Assembly: GCA_947455145.1 (NCBI GenBank)
Contig: CANGME010000013.1
Span: 1 to 64,000, forward strand
DNA: 64,000 nt
Source of the DNA: Comamonadaceae bacterium
GTDB taxonomy: Bacteria; Pseudomonadota; Gammaproteobacteria; Burkholderiales; Burkholderiaceae_C
Direction of reading: 5' to 3'
The number at the start of each line of letters is the position of its first letter. The stretch's first letter is position 1. The translations under genes were made by a program, and so were the position numbers. Below the pieces are notes generated by a model. The model was not told the origin of the DNA. It made no database searches and saw nothing but the letters and a program-made list of their open reading frames with translations. This document shows positions 10,269-19,110 of this stretch, in pieces.

Positions 10269-10916
10269 ATGAAAGCATCTGTCTGGATTTCATCCGCAGC
10301 ACTGTCAGTGTTAGGGATATTCACTCTCTATACGTTGGCGACATCGGCTGTGCATGCCCAAACCGTCTTTCGCATTGTTGGGGCCGACGGACGCGTCACC
10401 TTTTCTGACAAACCACCAGCGCCCTCAGATAATGCCACGAAGCTAGATGCATCAGGCCGTACCAGCGCAGTTGATGGGACTGATTTGCCATACGAATTGC
10501 GTGCTGTAGTCAGCCGGTATCCGGTTACGCTTTACAGCGGGGATGGCTGCGAGCCCTGCAACAATGGTCGAGCCATGCTGACGAGCCGCGGTATACCCTT
10601 CACCGAACTGACAGTCACTACGCAGCAAGACGGGGAAGCTCTGCAAAAAATAAGCGGTGGATTCACCATCCCATTTTTGACCATCGGAGGTCAACGACTC
10701 AAAGGTTTTCAGCCAAATGAATGGACTCAATTTTTGGATGCAGCAGGCTATCCGGCAACATCAATGCTATCGGCGAACTACCGCAATCTGCAGCCTTCGC
10801 CATTAACTCCTGTGAACAAACCAACACGCGCCAAGGCACCGGAATCTATGCAGCCAGCACAGCTGCCGATAGAGCCAGTCAACGGGCCTGAAAACCCGGC
10901 TGGCATTCGGTTTTAA
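10269..10916 (+). CDS. Exported DUF4124/glutaredoxin-like protein
   Basis: A 215-residue protein with an N-terminal signal or anchor segment (about residues 6-31, ending ...VHAQT). A short DUF4124-like stretch follows (VFRIVGADGRVTFSDKPP), then a glutaredoxin/thioredoxin-like fold at about residues 80-160 with a CEPC active site (GDGCEPCNNGRAML) and the cis-Pro region FTIPFLTIGG. The proline-rich tail is low complexity. It probably acts as a periplasmic thiol-disulfide protein, but its partner is unknown. It starts 20 bp after prlC and may be its co-transcribed distal gene. Confidence 0.75.
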   Translation: MKASVWISSAALSVLGIFTLYTLATSAVHAQTVFRIVGADGRVTFSDKPPAPSDNATKLDASGRTSAVDGTDLPYELRAVVSRYPVTLYSGDGCEPCNNGRAMLTSRGIPFTELTVTTQQDGEALQKISGGFTIPFLTIGGQRLKGFQPNEWTQFLDAAGYPATSMLSANYRNLQPSPLTPVNKPTRAKAPESMQPAQLPIEPVNGPENPAGIRF

Positions 10917-11026
10917 ACCACTAAGCACTCTCAAACAAACTATTCAACGATAGTTAGTCCGTTCACTTTTTTCAAACTTGAAGAAAAAATCCTTGCGATT
11001 CTCAAGAGCCATATTTCCATCACATT

Positions 11027-11240
11027 GAACGGGTCGAAAAACAATGGGCTGGCCAAGGGCAAGCTGTTGTGGCCGCAATTGGCACTTCTGCCTTAGCTAA
11101 AGGCGTGAAAAAAAGCCATCACCGAGCGAAGCGACTTGGTGAGTGAACAAGTGATTACCGCTCCCAAAAAGCACAAATGCGCTTTGATCGTGATGGCCTC
11201 ACACGGGCACAGAAGCATCAAGCGCCTGTTGCTGGTGCTT
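11027..11240 (+). pseudogene. Decayed universal stress protein (UspA) fragment
   Basis: Translation from 11027 gives ERVEKQWAGQGQAVVAAIG in one frame. After a run of seven A residues at about 11107-11113, the next frame gives KAITERSDLVSEQVI, then KKHKCALIVMASHGHRSIKR and LLL. Together these are recognisably the C-terminal half of a UspA protein, broken by a one-base frameshift. The N-terminal half is absent, and the end is lost in a GGTGCT repeat just before the caiB-like gene. The fragment fills most of the otherwise gene-free 10917-11250 interval. The first 110 bases of that interval hold nothing I recognise. Confidence 0.75.
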
Positions 11241-11250
11241 GGTGCTGGTG

Positions 11251-12480
11251 CTAGGCCGACATCGCGCCAGAGGCGCGCAGCTTCTCGCGGGCTGGCGCGT
11301 CCATGCCCAAGACCTGTTCCAGAATTTCCTCTGCGTGTTGACCCAACACGGGTGGCGCTAACTTGTGCTCAATCGGTGTGCCGGAGAACTTCATCGGGCT
11401 ACCCATCAGCGGCACTTGACCCGCCAACGGGTGGGGTAGCTGAATCTGCATGCCACGCGACTGCACCTGCGGGTTGGCAAAGGCTTGCGCAACGGTATTG
11501 ATGGGGCCGCACGGCACGCCCGCCGTCTCTAGTGCATTCACCCAGTCTTCAGTACTTCGCTGTTTGAAGATGTCTTCTAGGACAGGCACCAAGGTGGCGC
11601 GGTGCTTTACGCGGTTGGCATTTTTGGTGAATCTCTCGTCTTGCGGCAAATCTTCGCGATGGGCTGCCGCACAAAACTTGGCAAACAAATTGTCATTGCC
11701 ACAGGCCAAAATCACCGATCCGTCAGAGGTGGGGAACACCTGGTAGGGCACGATAGATGGGTGCGTGTTGCCCAGGCGCTGGGGCGACTCACCGGTTGAC
11801 AGGTAAGTCATGCCCTGGTTGGCCAGCAAAGCAATGCAGGAGTCCAACAAGGCCACATCCACGTGCTGACCCAAGCCCGTCACGGCACGGTTCGCCAGTG
11901 CCGCGTTGATGCCAATGGTGGCGTACATGCCGGTGAAGATGTCGATCACTGGCACACCTACGCGCATGGGCCCGCCGCCGGGTTCACCGTCAGGGATACC
12001 GGTCACACTCATCAGCCCGGCCATGCCCTGGGCCATGAAGTCATAGCCAGGTTTTTCACGGAAAGGGCCGGTCTGCCCAAAACCTGTGACCGAGCAGTAA
12101 ATCAAGCCGGGGTTGATTTTGGACAAGTCTTTGTAGCCCAGGCCATAGCGATCCAGGTCGCCCACCTTGTAGTTCTCAATCAGCACATCGCACTTGGCCG
12201 CCAGCTCGCGCACTAAGGCCTGCCCCTCAGGGTGGGTCAGATTGACGGTAATGGATTTTTTACCACGATTGGCCGCCATGAAGTAGGCGGCTTCGCTGGT
12301 CTCCTTGCCTTGCTCGTCTTTCATCCAAGGCGGGCCGTAGGCACGAGAGTCGTCGCCTGTTTTAGGGCGCTCCACCTTGATGACTTCTGCCCCCAAGTCG
12401 GCCATGTTTTGCCCAGCCCAGGGGCCGGCCAAAACACGAGAGAGATCGAGAACACGAATGTGTGAAAGTGGTCCTGCCAT
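11251..12480 (-). CDS. CaiB/BaiF (class III) CoA-transferase
   Basis: Class III CoA-transferase of 409 residues that would move CoA between carboxylic acids. Family hallmarks are the N-terminal VLDLSRVLAGPWAGQNMADL and AEVIKVERP, then NRGKKSITVNL, and YDFMAQGMAGLMSVTG, whose Asp aligns with the catalytic aspartate. ATG 12480 is preferred to an in-frame TTG six bases upstream that overlaps the preceding gene. It follows the Bug receptor at 12483 with 2 bp between stop and start, so they are one operon. CaiB enzymes next to Bug receptors usually activate the imported acid. The substrate is unknown. Confidence 0.9.
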   Translation of the reverse strand: MAGPLSHIRVLDLSRVLAGPWAGQNMADLGAEVIKVERPKTGDDSRAYGPPWMKDEQGKETSEAAYFMAANRGKKSITVNLTHPEGQALVRELAAKCDVLIENYKVGDLDRYGLGYKDLSKINPGLIYCSVTGFGQTGPFREKPGYDFMAQGMAGLMSVTGIPDGEPGGGPMRVGVPVIDIFTGMYATIGINAALANRAVTGLGQHVDVALLDSCIALLANQGMTYLSTGESPQRLGNTHPSIVPYQVFPTSDGSVILACGNDNLFAKFCAAAHREDLPQDERFTKNANRVKHRATLVPVLEDIFKQRSTEDWVNALETAGVPCGPINTVAQAFANPQVQSRGMQIQLPHPLAGQVPLMGSPMKFSGTPIEHKLAPPVLGQHAEEILEQVLGMDAPAREKLRASGAMSA

Positions 12481-12482
12481 GA

Positions 12483-13478
12483 TCAATCCAACTTCGCGCC
12501 CGAGAGTTTCACCACGTTAGCCCAGCGCTTGATTTCCGCGTTGATGAACTGCCCAAATTGCGCCGGGGTGAAACTGCTGAATTCAGCGCCCTGATTGGCC
12601 CAGACCGCCTTGGCTTCGTCCGACAAACCGGCTTTTCGAATTTCTTCAACCGCGCGCGCCTGCACATCAGCGGGCGTGCCCTTCGGCGCCCAAATTCCGT
12701 ACCAGCTGGTGACGGTGTAATCTGGCAAGCCCAACTCCCCTGCACACGGCACATCGGGGAAAGCGGGGTTGCGCTTCAAACCCGACACCATCAAGGCCTT
12801 GATGCGGCCGCCTTTGATGTGGGTAGCCGACGAACCCAGGCCATCAAACATCATGTCCACATTGCCCGAGATCAGGTCTTGCAAGGCTGGACCTGCGCCA
12901 CGGTATGGGATGTGGGTGATGAAGGTCTTGGTCTGCTGCTTGAAGAGCTCGCCTGCCAAATGGTGCGAAGTGCCACTGCCAGCTGAGCCGTAGTTCATGC
13001 TGCCGGGACTCTTGCGCAACTGTGCCAAAAAGGCTTTGAAGTCACCAGGGACTCGTTTGGGGTTCACCACCAAGACCTGAGGCACGTTGGCCACCAGCGC
13101 CAGGGGGATGAAGTCTTTCTCCAATTCGTAGTCCAGCTTGGGGTACATGGACGGCGCAATCGCGTGGTGAACTGCGCCCATGAACAACGTGTAGCCATCG
13201 GGTTGCGCCTTGGCAGCAATGCCCGCCCCCAAATTACCCCCTGCTCCGCCCCGGTTGTCGATAATCAACTGACGGCCCGTGTTCTTGGCAAATTGGGCTG
13301 CTAAGGGTCGAGCAAAAGCGTCGGTGCCGCCACCGGCTGGGAAAGGCACGATCAAAGTCACAGGTTTACTGGGCCAAGTAGATTGCGCATGCCCAAAAAA
13401 AGGCAATGCGACTGCACTGGCAGCGGCAGTCCGCAAAATATCGCGGCGAGTGTGTGAGTTGAAATTGTCAGCAGTCAT
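12483..13478 (-). CDS. Bug/TctC-family periplasmic solute receptor (1 of 5)
   Basis: Extracytoplasmic substrate-binding protein of the tripartite tricarboxylate transporter family, 331 residues. The N-terminus looks like a Tat signal (TRRDILRTAAASAVALPFFG, cleavage near HAQS). Mature-protein hallmarks are WPSKPVTLIVPFPAGGGTD, IIDNRGGAGG and PYRGAGPALQDLISGNVD. No TctA or TctB membrane subunit occurs in the window, so it is an orphan Bug receptor. It is coupled to the CaiB gene, which suggests a carboxylate ligand that is later thioesterified. Confidence 0.9.
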   Translation of the reverse strand: MTADNFNSHTRRDILRTAAASAVALPFFGHAQSTWPSKPVTLIVPFPAGGGTDAFARPLAAQFAKNTGRQLIIDNRGGAGGNLGAGIAAKAQPDGYTLFMGAVHHAIAPSMYPKLDYELEKDFIPLALVANVPQVLVVNPKRVPGDFKAFLAQLRKSPGSMNYGSAGSGTSHHLAGELFKQQTKTFITHIPYRGAGPALQDLISGNVDMMFDGLGSSATHIKGGRIKALMVSGLKRNPAFPDVPCAGELGLPDYTVTSWYGIWAPKGTPADVQARAVEEIRKAGLSDEAKAVWANQGAEFSSFTPAQFGQFINAEIKRWANVVKLSGAKLD

Positions 13479-13559
13479 ATGATCTCCAAAGTTATTCGTT
13501 GTGATGGTATTTTATGGGTTCAATTCAATCGATAGATACGAGGTACTACTGACAATTCT

Positions 13560-14672
13560 TTATTGAATCCGCTTGAAACGTTGCACCCGTTTACCGGTAT
13601 CTACCTCAGAGGTATAGACGCTACCCTCCGTGTCCAGCGCAATGTTGTGCACCCAATGGAAGTCCCCAGCCTGACGCCCTGGGCGGCCAAACGAGCCCAG
13701 GCGTTCACCGGTTGCGCGCAGCAGGATGTGCACCTCGTTGTTCGTGCCATCGGCCACCAGCAGATAGCGCTGATCGGCGTCTTCGGTGGGGATCAAGTCC
13801 CAAGCCGAGCCTGAGCCTTTGGTGTTAGGTTCCAGCACAAACTGGCGAACGAACTCGCCGTTTTTGCGAAACACCTGGATGCGGTTGTTCATGCGGTCAC
13901 ACACGTATAGCAGGTTGTCGCGGGTCTGGCGCACGCAGTGCACCGGGTTGGCAAATTGCGGGGACTCGGTGTTGAAGTCGGCGATCTTGGTGTCGTCTGG
14001 CTTCTTGCCATACGCACCCCAGTGTCGCTTGTAGGCCCCGGTCGTGGCATCAAACACCACCACGCGCCGGTTCTGGTAGCCATCGGCCACAAACAATTCG
14101 TTCGCTAAGGCATCCACCTCCATGTGCGCGGGGCGGCCTAACTGGTCTGGCGCGTTGCTGCCCAGGCTGGCACCGGGCTTGCCTATTTGCAGCAAGAACT
14201 TGCCCTCGGAGGTGAACTTGAGCAGCATGTGGTCGGTATTGGCATTGCCACCCACCCACACGTTGCCGCTCGGGTCGCGGTAAATACCGTGCTCGTTCTT
14301 GGGCCAGTCATAGCCCTGCCCCACCCCACCCCATGCGGTGAGCAGATTGCCCGCCGCATCAAACTTGAGCACGGGCGGTGCAGCGCTACAGCACTTGGAG
14401 CGCTTGGGTGTGAGGGTTGAACCGCGCTCATCGTCGGTCAGCGTCAAAGGACGATGGATGACCCAGATGTTGTTGTCCTTGTCGGTGGCGATACCGGCCA
14501 CTTGGCCCAATATCCAGTTATTGGGCAGCGTCTTAGGCCAATACGGATCGACCATGTAGCGCGGGCCTGCACCGGGCGCGCCTTCAACCCGCTGGGCCAG
14601 CGCGGCTGTGCTCACGCTCAGCGCCAACATCAACCCCAAAATTTGGATGAAATATCGTCTGACTTTCAGCAT
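13560..14672 (-). CDS. Secreted NHL-repeat beta-propeller protein
   Basis: A 370-residue protein with a signal peptide (about residues 1-26, ending ALAQ) and repeated NHL-type blades, for example GIATDKDNNIWVI, HGIYRDPSGNVWVGGNAN, VDALANELFVADGYQNRRV, DNLLYVCDRMNNRIQVF and NIALDTEGSVYTSEV. Proteins of this type bind ligands or carry lactonase or lyase activity. No catalytic set can be assigned here. It lies 81 bp upstream of the Bug gene and 44 bp downstream of a lipoprotein methyltransferase, in the same minus-strand series. A periplasmic role in handling the Bug ligand is inference only. Confidence 0.75.
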   Translation of the reverse strand: MLKVRRYFIQILGLMLALSVSTAALAQRVEGAPGAGPRYMVDPYWPKTLPNNWILGQVAGIATDKDNNIWVIHRPLTLTDDERGSTLTPKRSKCCSAAPPVLKFDAAGNLLTAWGGVGQGYDWPKNEHGIYRDPSGNVWVGGNANTDHMLLKFTSEGKFLLQIGKPGASLGSNAPDQLGRPAHMEVDALANELFVADGYQNRRVVVFDATTGAYKRHWGAYGKKPDDTKIADFNTESPQFANPVHCVRQTRDNLLYVCDRMNNRIQVFRKNGEFVRQFVLEPNTKGSGSAWDLIPTEDADQRYLLVADGTNNEVHILLRATGERLGSFGRPGRQAGDFHWVHNIALDTEGSVYTSEVDTGKRVQRFKRIQ

Positions 14673-14716
14673 GTTTGTATCCTGGTTTTTATGCTTTTAA
14701 AGGTGAAAGGCAAGCT

Positions 14717-15469
14717 TTAAGGTTTGACAAACTTCACCACAAACTCATCTTTAGGCATGGGTGGGTTGGGCGTGTTTTTGTCGCGTGGGTCAGCCGGATT
14801 ACGCAAAAAATTGCCTTGCGCAACAAATTTCAAACCCGCAGCCTCTACTTCCTTAACCAGAAACGCTTCTTCAATGCGGTGCAGCGTACCCGCCTCTGAA
14901 ATGCCCGTGCCGGGTCGGCCTGAGTGGTCAGCAATCACGTAGATGCCGCCGGGCTTAAGCGCAGCAAATACAGCTTTGTTCATACGAGCCCGGTCTACAC
15001 CCATGAGGCCCAGGTCGTGGTAGTTAAACATCAAGGTCACCACGTCTATCCCACCCGCTGCCAACGCCGAGGGTGCCGGGTCTTCAAAGGGCTGGACCAC
15101 CGCCACGATGTGAGAGACAGCAGGATTTTTTGCGCGCGCTGCCAATAATTGAGCTGATGTGGGCCGAGGTGGGTTGCTGGGAGGCCGCACCGTGCTTTGT
15201 CCATAGACGCGTCCATTGGGCCCGACCGCGCGGGCCAGCAATTCGCTGGTGTAGCCGCCGCCCGCGCTCAAGTCCAGTGCCACCATGCCAGGTTTGATGT
15301 CAATAAAAGCCAGCATTTGCTCGGGTTTGCGCCGAATGTCGTTGGTTTTGTCAGCGGCGGAGCGATCTGGGCTGGCGACGATTTGTGCAATCCGATCTTG
15401 GCTCAAGGATGCGCAGCCGCTGAGCGTGGCGACGGCTGAGATGAGCAGGGCTAAAGAGATTTTTTTCAT
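14717..15469 (-). CDS. Lipoprotein-signal class I SAM methyltransferase-like protein
   Basis: From ATG 15469 the product has 250 residues and begins with a lipoprotein signal: MKK, a hydrophobic run and the lipobox LSGC with C19. After it comes a class I methyltransferase fold with motif I VALDLSAGGGYTSELLAR, an acidic IDVVTLMFNYHDLG stretch and a late ALKPGGIYVIADH motif. This resembles the predicted exported methyltransferases of COG4798. An upstream in-frame start at 15550 would place REP-derived residues in front of the signal and is rejected. An envelope-anchored SAM fold is unusual because SAM is cytoplasmic. Confidence 0.75.
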   Translation of the reverse strand: MKKISLALLISAVATLSGCASLSQDRIAQIVASPDRSAADKTNDIRRKPEQMLAFIDIKPGMVALDLSAGGGYTSELLARAVGPNGRVYGQSTVRPPSNPPRPTSAQLLAARAKNPAVSHIVAVVQPFEDPAPSALAAGGIDVVTLMFNYHDLGLMGVDRARMNKAVFAALKPGGIYVIADHSGRPGTGISEAGTLHRIEEAFLVKEVEAAGLKFVAQGNFLRNPADPRDKNTPNPPMPKDEFVVKFVKP

Positions 15470-15500
15470 GATGACTTTCTTTTTCAAAACGGGAGGGGGA

Positions 15501-15530
15501 CTGGATTGCCGCCTTCGCGGGAATGACAAT
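15501..15530. repeat. Short palindromic repeat (PRRRES-type REP)
   Basis: The sequence GATTGCCGCCTTCGCGGGAA, with GTCATTCCCGCG on the other strand, matches the widespread proteobacterial palindrome that translates as FPRRRES. The stem is ATTGCCGC/GCGGGAAT with one mismatch. It sits in the 77-bp gap between the ThDP enzyme and the methyltransferase gene and could fold in the transcript. Confidence 0.6.
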
Positions 15531-15546
15531 TCATTGACTGACTTAC

Positions 15547-17238
15547 TCATGACTTTCGCAATGCCTTCTCACGCAAAGCCGCCAACGTGGTGCGCGGGGT
15601 GATGGCTTGGGGGTCAATCCGCAACTCCAACAAGGCCGCGCCGCCGCAGTTGACGGCATTTTCAAAGGCTGCCGCAAAGTCCTGCGTGCATTCCACCAAG
15701 GCACTGTGCAGACCATACGCCTTTGCGAGCGCCACGAAATCAGGGTTTTCCAGATCTGTGGCAAACACTTTGCCAGGGAAGTTCATCTCTTGGTGCATGC
15801 GAATGCTGCCGTACATGCCGTTGTTAACGACGATGAAGACGATGGGCAACTTGTATTGGCGGACGGTGGCCAGCTCTTGGCCGCTCATCAAAAAGCAGCC
15901 ATCACCGGCAAAGCAGACCACGGTGCGCTGTGGGTACACCACTTGCGCGGCGATGGCTGCTGGCACGCCGTAGCCCATGGCCCCGCTGATGGGGGCCAAC
16001 TGAGTTTGTGTTTGACGCCAAGCGTAAAAGCGATGCACCCACGAGGTGTAGTTGCCTGCCCCATTGGTGATGATGCTGTCGGCGGGCAGGCGCTGGCGCA
16101 ACCAAGTCACGACCTCGGCCATGTTGAGCGCACCGGGCATGGGCGTGGGGGCTAGCGTTTGCAGGTAGTCGTCATGTCCAGCTATCACCGCCTGTGCCCA
16201 CGGCTTTGATTCCTGTGCTTGCAGTTGCGCCAAAGCATGGGCAAAGGCAGGCATGTCCGCATGAATGGCCAGATCCGCTTGGTAAACGCGGCCCAACTCG
16301 TCTGCGCCGCTGTGCATGTGGACGAGGGTTTGCACAGGCCGGGGCGCTTGCAGCAACTGGTATTCAGACGTGGTGGTCTCACCCAGGCGCGTGCCAAAGG
16401 CCAGAATCAAATCGGCCTCACGCACCCGCTGCGCTAGCTGCTCTGCCACACCGATACCCAAGCTGCCTGCATACTGGGGGTGCAGGTTGTCAAACAGGTC
16501 TTGCCGCCTGAAACTGGTGCAGACCGGCAACTCAAAACGCTCGATGAATTGGCGCATCGCGTCGCAGGAGGCGGGACTCCAGCCACTGCCGCCCAAGATC
16601 ATCAGCGGGCGGGCCGCGCGGCTCAGCATCTCTTGCAATCTGGTGAGTTGTGCCGCTGATGCCAGTGCAGGCACACGTGGCTGAGGCTCCACATCAGAGA
16701 CTATCGCCTGCTCATACAAGATGTCTTCAGGCATAGCGATGACCACCGGGCCGGGGCGCCCTGAGGTGGCGATGTGAAAGGCCTCGCGCATCACAGCGGG
16801 GATGTCCTGCACGCGCTCAATCTGCGTGGCCCATTTGGCGATGGGGCCGAACACGCGGGCCACGTCAATCTCTTGCCAAGCTTCACGCCCCAGGTACTGG
16901 GAATTGACCTGCCCCACCAGCAAGATCATAGGCGTGGAATCTTGCGCGGCGGTGTGCACGCCAATGCTGGCCTGCGTCGCACCGGGTCCGCGCGTCACCA
17001 GGCAGATGCCAGGTTTGCCCGTCAACTTGCCGTAGGCCTCGCTCATGTGCGAGGCCGGGGACTCATGGCGGCAAACGATCAGGCGAACCGACTCGCGCGC
17101 ATCGTGCAAGGCATCGAGAATGGGCAAGAAGCTCTCGCCGGGCACGGTGAAGGCGGTGTCCACGCCGTGCTGCAAGAGTGCATCAACGACGATTTGCCCG
17201 CCGGTGCGGGGCGTTTGAACTTGCGGTGCGTTGTTCAT
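15547..17238 (-). CDS. Thiamine-diphosphate-dependent enzyme (acetolactate synthase-like)
   Basis: A 563-residue protein with the three-domain layout of the acetolactate synthase/benzoylformate decarboxylase family. The N-terminal domain has the activating Glu in CRHESPASHMSEAYG and TRGPGATQASIG. A central domain covers about residues 190-330. The C-terminal ThDP/Mg motif is GDGCFLMSGQELATV, closed by VVNN. ATG 17238 (MNNAPQ) is preferred to an upstream start at 17289 that overlaps the preceding gene. The operon position between a Bug receptor and a methyltransferase suggests decarboxylation or carboligation of a 2-oxoacid made in the same pathway. A true acetolactate synthase is unlikely without a small subunit nearby. 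Confidence 0.85.
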   Translation of the reverse strand: MNNAPQVQTPRTGGQIVVDALLQHGVDTAFTVPGESFLPILDALHDARESVRLIVCRHESPASHMSEAYGKLTGKPGICLVTRGPGATQASIGVHTAAQDSTPMILLVGQVNSQYLGREAWQEIDVARVFGPIAKWATQIERVQDIPAVMREAFHIATSGRPGPVVIAMPEDILYEQAIVSDVEPQPRVPALASAAQLTRLQEMLSRAARPLMILGGSGWSPASCDAMRQFIERFELPVCTSFRRQDLFDNLHPQYAGSLGIGVAEQLAQRVREADLILAFGTRLGETTTSEYQLLQAPRPVQTLVHMHSGADELGRVYQADLAIHADMPAFAHALAQLQAQESKPWAQAVIAGHDDYLQTLAPTPMPGALNMAEVVTWLRQRLPADSIITNGAGNYTSWVHRFYAWRQTQTQLAPISGAMGYGVPAAIAAQVVYPQRTVVCFAGDGCFLMSGQELATVRQYKLPIVFIVVNNGMYGSIRMHQEMNFPGKVFATDLENPDFVALAKAYGLHSALVECTQDFAAAFENAVNCGGAALLELRIDPQAITPRTTLAALREKALRKS

Positions 17239-17260
17239 GGGCAATTTGTTTGCGCCCGCT

Positions 17261-18235
17261 TCAATCAGCGGTCGCACCCGAGGTCTCAATCACTCGTTTC
17301 CACTGAGCCCGTTCGCGCACAGAGGCCGCCACCATGTCTTGCGGTGTGCCCGGCAGGGCCTCAAAACTCACCTCGCGCAGCTTGGCCACAAAGTCTGGAT
17401 TTTTCAGAATCGCCGTCAGCTCCCGGTTCATGCGTGCCACCACCTCAGGTGAGGTTTTGGCTTGCGCGACCAGACCAAACCAGGCGCTGGTCGTCATGGC
17501 GGGAAAGCCGCTTTCCGCCACCGTAGGCACATCGGGCAACTGAAACCAGCGCTTGGCCGAGGTCACCGCCAGCGGGCGCAACTTGTCTGCGCGAATCTGC
17601 GGCAATAACTGCGTCAGGTTGTCGGTGGTGAACTGCACATCGCCCGCCAACAGCGCGGCCATGGCGGGGCTGTTGCCCCGGTAGGGAATGTGCAAAAACT
17701 CGATACCTGCTGTGGTTTTGAACAACTCATTGAGCAAATGGCCCGCGCTGCCCACGCTGGAGCTGGAATAGGCCAAGGGCTTGGCGCTGGCCTTGCCCTG
17801 CTCTGCCAAGGCCTTGAGAGACGTCACGGCTGAGCTGCTGGGTACGACAATCACGTTAGGGGTCTGGCCGATCAGCCCGACTTGCAGCAGATCGGTATCG
17901 GGGTCGTAACCCAGTTTTTTGTAGAGGTATTGGTTGATGGCCATCATGGGCAGCGAGGCCACCATGAAGGCGTGGTCGTCGGCGGGCAACTTCACAAAAT
18001 AGCTCGCCGCCACGCCACCACTGGCTCCGCCTTTGTTCTCAATCACCACGGCTTGGCCCAGAGTCTCGGAGAGCTTTTGCCCCAGCAATCGGGTCAGGAT
18101 GTCTGTCGAACCGCCGGGTGGGTAAGGCACAAGCAGTTTGATAGGGCGGCTAGGCCATGCCGCTTGCGTTTGTGCATGAACCTGAACAGACGTCAGCGCC
18201 AAGGCGCAGATCAACAAAGTGAGGCATTTTTTCAT
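17261..18235 (-). CDS. Bug/TctC-family periplasmic solute receptor (2 of 5)
   Basis: A 324-residue receptor with a Sec signal peptide (MKKCLTLLICALAL..., cleavage near VHAQ). Bug hallmarks are WPSRPIKLLVPYPPGGSTD, VIENKGGASGG, IPYRGNSPAMAALLAGDVQ and LPDVPTVAESGFP. The computed frame extends 54 codons upstream, but those residues overlap the dioxygenase gene in another frame and are not a signal peptide, so ATG 18235 is chosen. It lies between the ThDP enzyme and the TauD-like dioxygenase and is probably co-transcribed with both. It is an orphan, with no TctAB partner. Confidence 0.9.
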   Translation of the reverse strand: MKKCLTLLICALALTSVQVHAQTQAAWPSRPIKLLVPYPPGGSTDILTRLLGQKLSETLGQAVVIENKGGASGGVAASYFVKLPADDHAFMVASLPMMAINQYLYKKLGYDPDTDLLQVGLIGQTPNVIVVPSSSAVTSLKALAEQGKASAKPLAYSSSSVGSAGHLLNELFKTTAGIEFLHIPYRGNSPAMAALLAGDVQFTTDNLTQLLPQIRADKLRPLAVTSAKRWFQLPDVPTVAESGFPAMTTSAWFGLVAQAKTSPEVVARMNRELTAILKNPDFVAKLREVSFEALPGTPQDMVAASVRERAQWKRVIETSGATAD

Positions 18236-18252
18236 GGGATGTTTCCAGACTT

Positions 18253-19110
18253 TCAGGTGGACGCGAACGCAGAGGTGAGTGCATCGCCCTTGAGCATCAC
18301 GCGGTAAAGGTAGCGAAACTCTTCGGGGTCGTAGTCGGCGTTGGCCTGGTGCATTACGCTGCGGTTGTCCCAGATCACAAAGTCGCCCACGCGCCATTGA
18401 TGGCGGTACTCGTAGCAGGGCTGGGTGGCGTGCAGGTACAGCGCGTCGATCAGCGCAAAGCCTTCGTCCTCAAGCATGCCCACCACCCCCTCCATGCGCC
18501 CGGTGTTGAGGTACAGCGCAGGCACGCCGCTCACAGGGTGGCGAATCACCAGCGGTTGCGCGGTGTGGGGAATGGCTGCCATCTGCTCGGCGCTGAGCTT
18601 GGCAAAACTGCGCGGGCTGCGGCTGCTCTCATGCACATGCAGGGAGCGCAGGGAAGCGATTTTTTCTTTCAGCGCCAGCGGTAAATCCGCGTAGGCACGG
18701 CGCACATCCACAAACTGCGTGTCACCGCCGTGCGAAGGAATTTGCACCGCGACGAGCGCTGTGGACTTGGGCGGGGTCACTTCGTTGGAGTGGTCGGTGT
18801 GGTAGTTCTCGCCCCGTACTTGCAGCTTGCCGTTTTTGCGCGGTAAATCCAGGGTGGAATTCGCACCCACTAGTGGGTAGTCAGGCAAGGCGAATTTTTT
18901 GATTTGCTGCGGCATCAACTCACCAAACACTTCGGCGGCTTGCATGAACTGCGGTGGCGTTAAGGGTTGATCGCGAAACACCAGCACCGCGTGCTGGGCG
19001 AACAGCGCATTAAGCTGCTGGCGGGTCGCGGCATCCAGGGGCTGACTCAGGTCAAGGCCAGAAACTTCCGCGCCGAGCACGGCGTTGATAGGTTGAACGA
19101 GCAGCGTCAT
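18253..19110 (-). CDS. TauD/TfdA-family Fe(II)/2-oxoglutarate dioxygenase
   Basis: A 285-residue non-haem iron oxygenase that hydroxylates a substrate while converting 2-oxoglutarate to succinate. The iron-binding HxD is in ENYHTDHSNE and the distal His in SVMHQANADY. The 2-oxoglutarate-binding Arg lies in the closing FRYLYRVML segment. The start overlaps the upstream Bug gene by ATGA, showing translational coupling. Known substrates of the family include taurine, alkyl sulfates and phenoxyacetates; none can be chosen here. The sox genes in the window make a sulfonate or sulfate ester worth considering, but that is speculation. Confidence 0.88.
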   Translation of the reverse strand: MTLLVQPINAVLGAEVSGLDLSQPLDAATRQQLNALFAQHAVLVFRDQPLTPPQFMQAAEVFGELMPQQIKKFALPDYPLVGANSTLDLPRKNGKLQVRGENYHTDHSNEVTPPKSTALVAVQIPSHGGDTQFVDVRRAYADLPLALKEKIASLRSLHVHESSRSPRSFAKLSAEQMAAIPHTAQPLVIRHPVSGVPALYLNTGRMEGVVGMLEDEGFALIDALYLHATQPCYEYRHQWRVGDFVIWDNRSVMHQANADYDPEEFRYLYRVMLKGDALTSAFAST

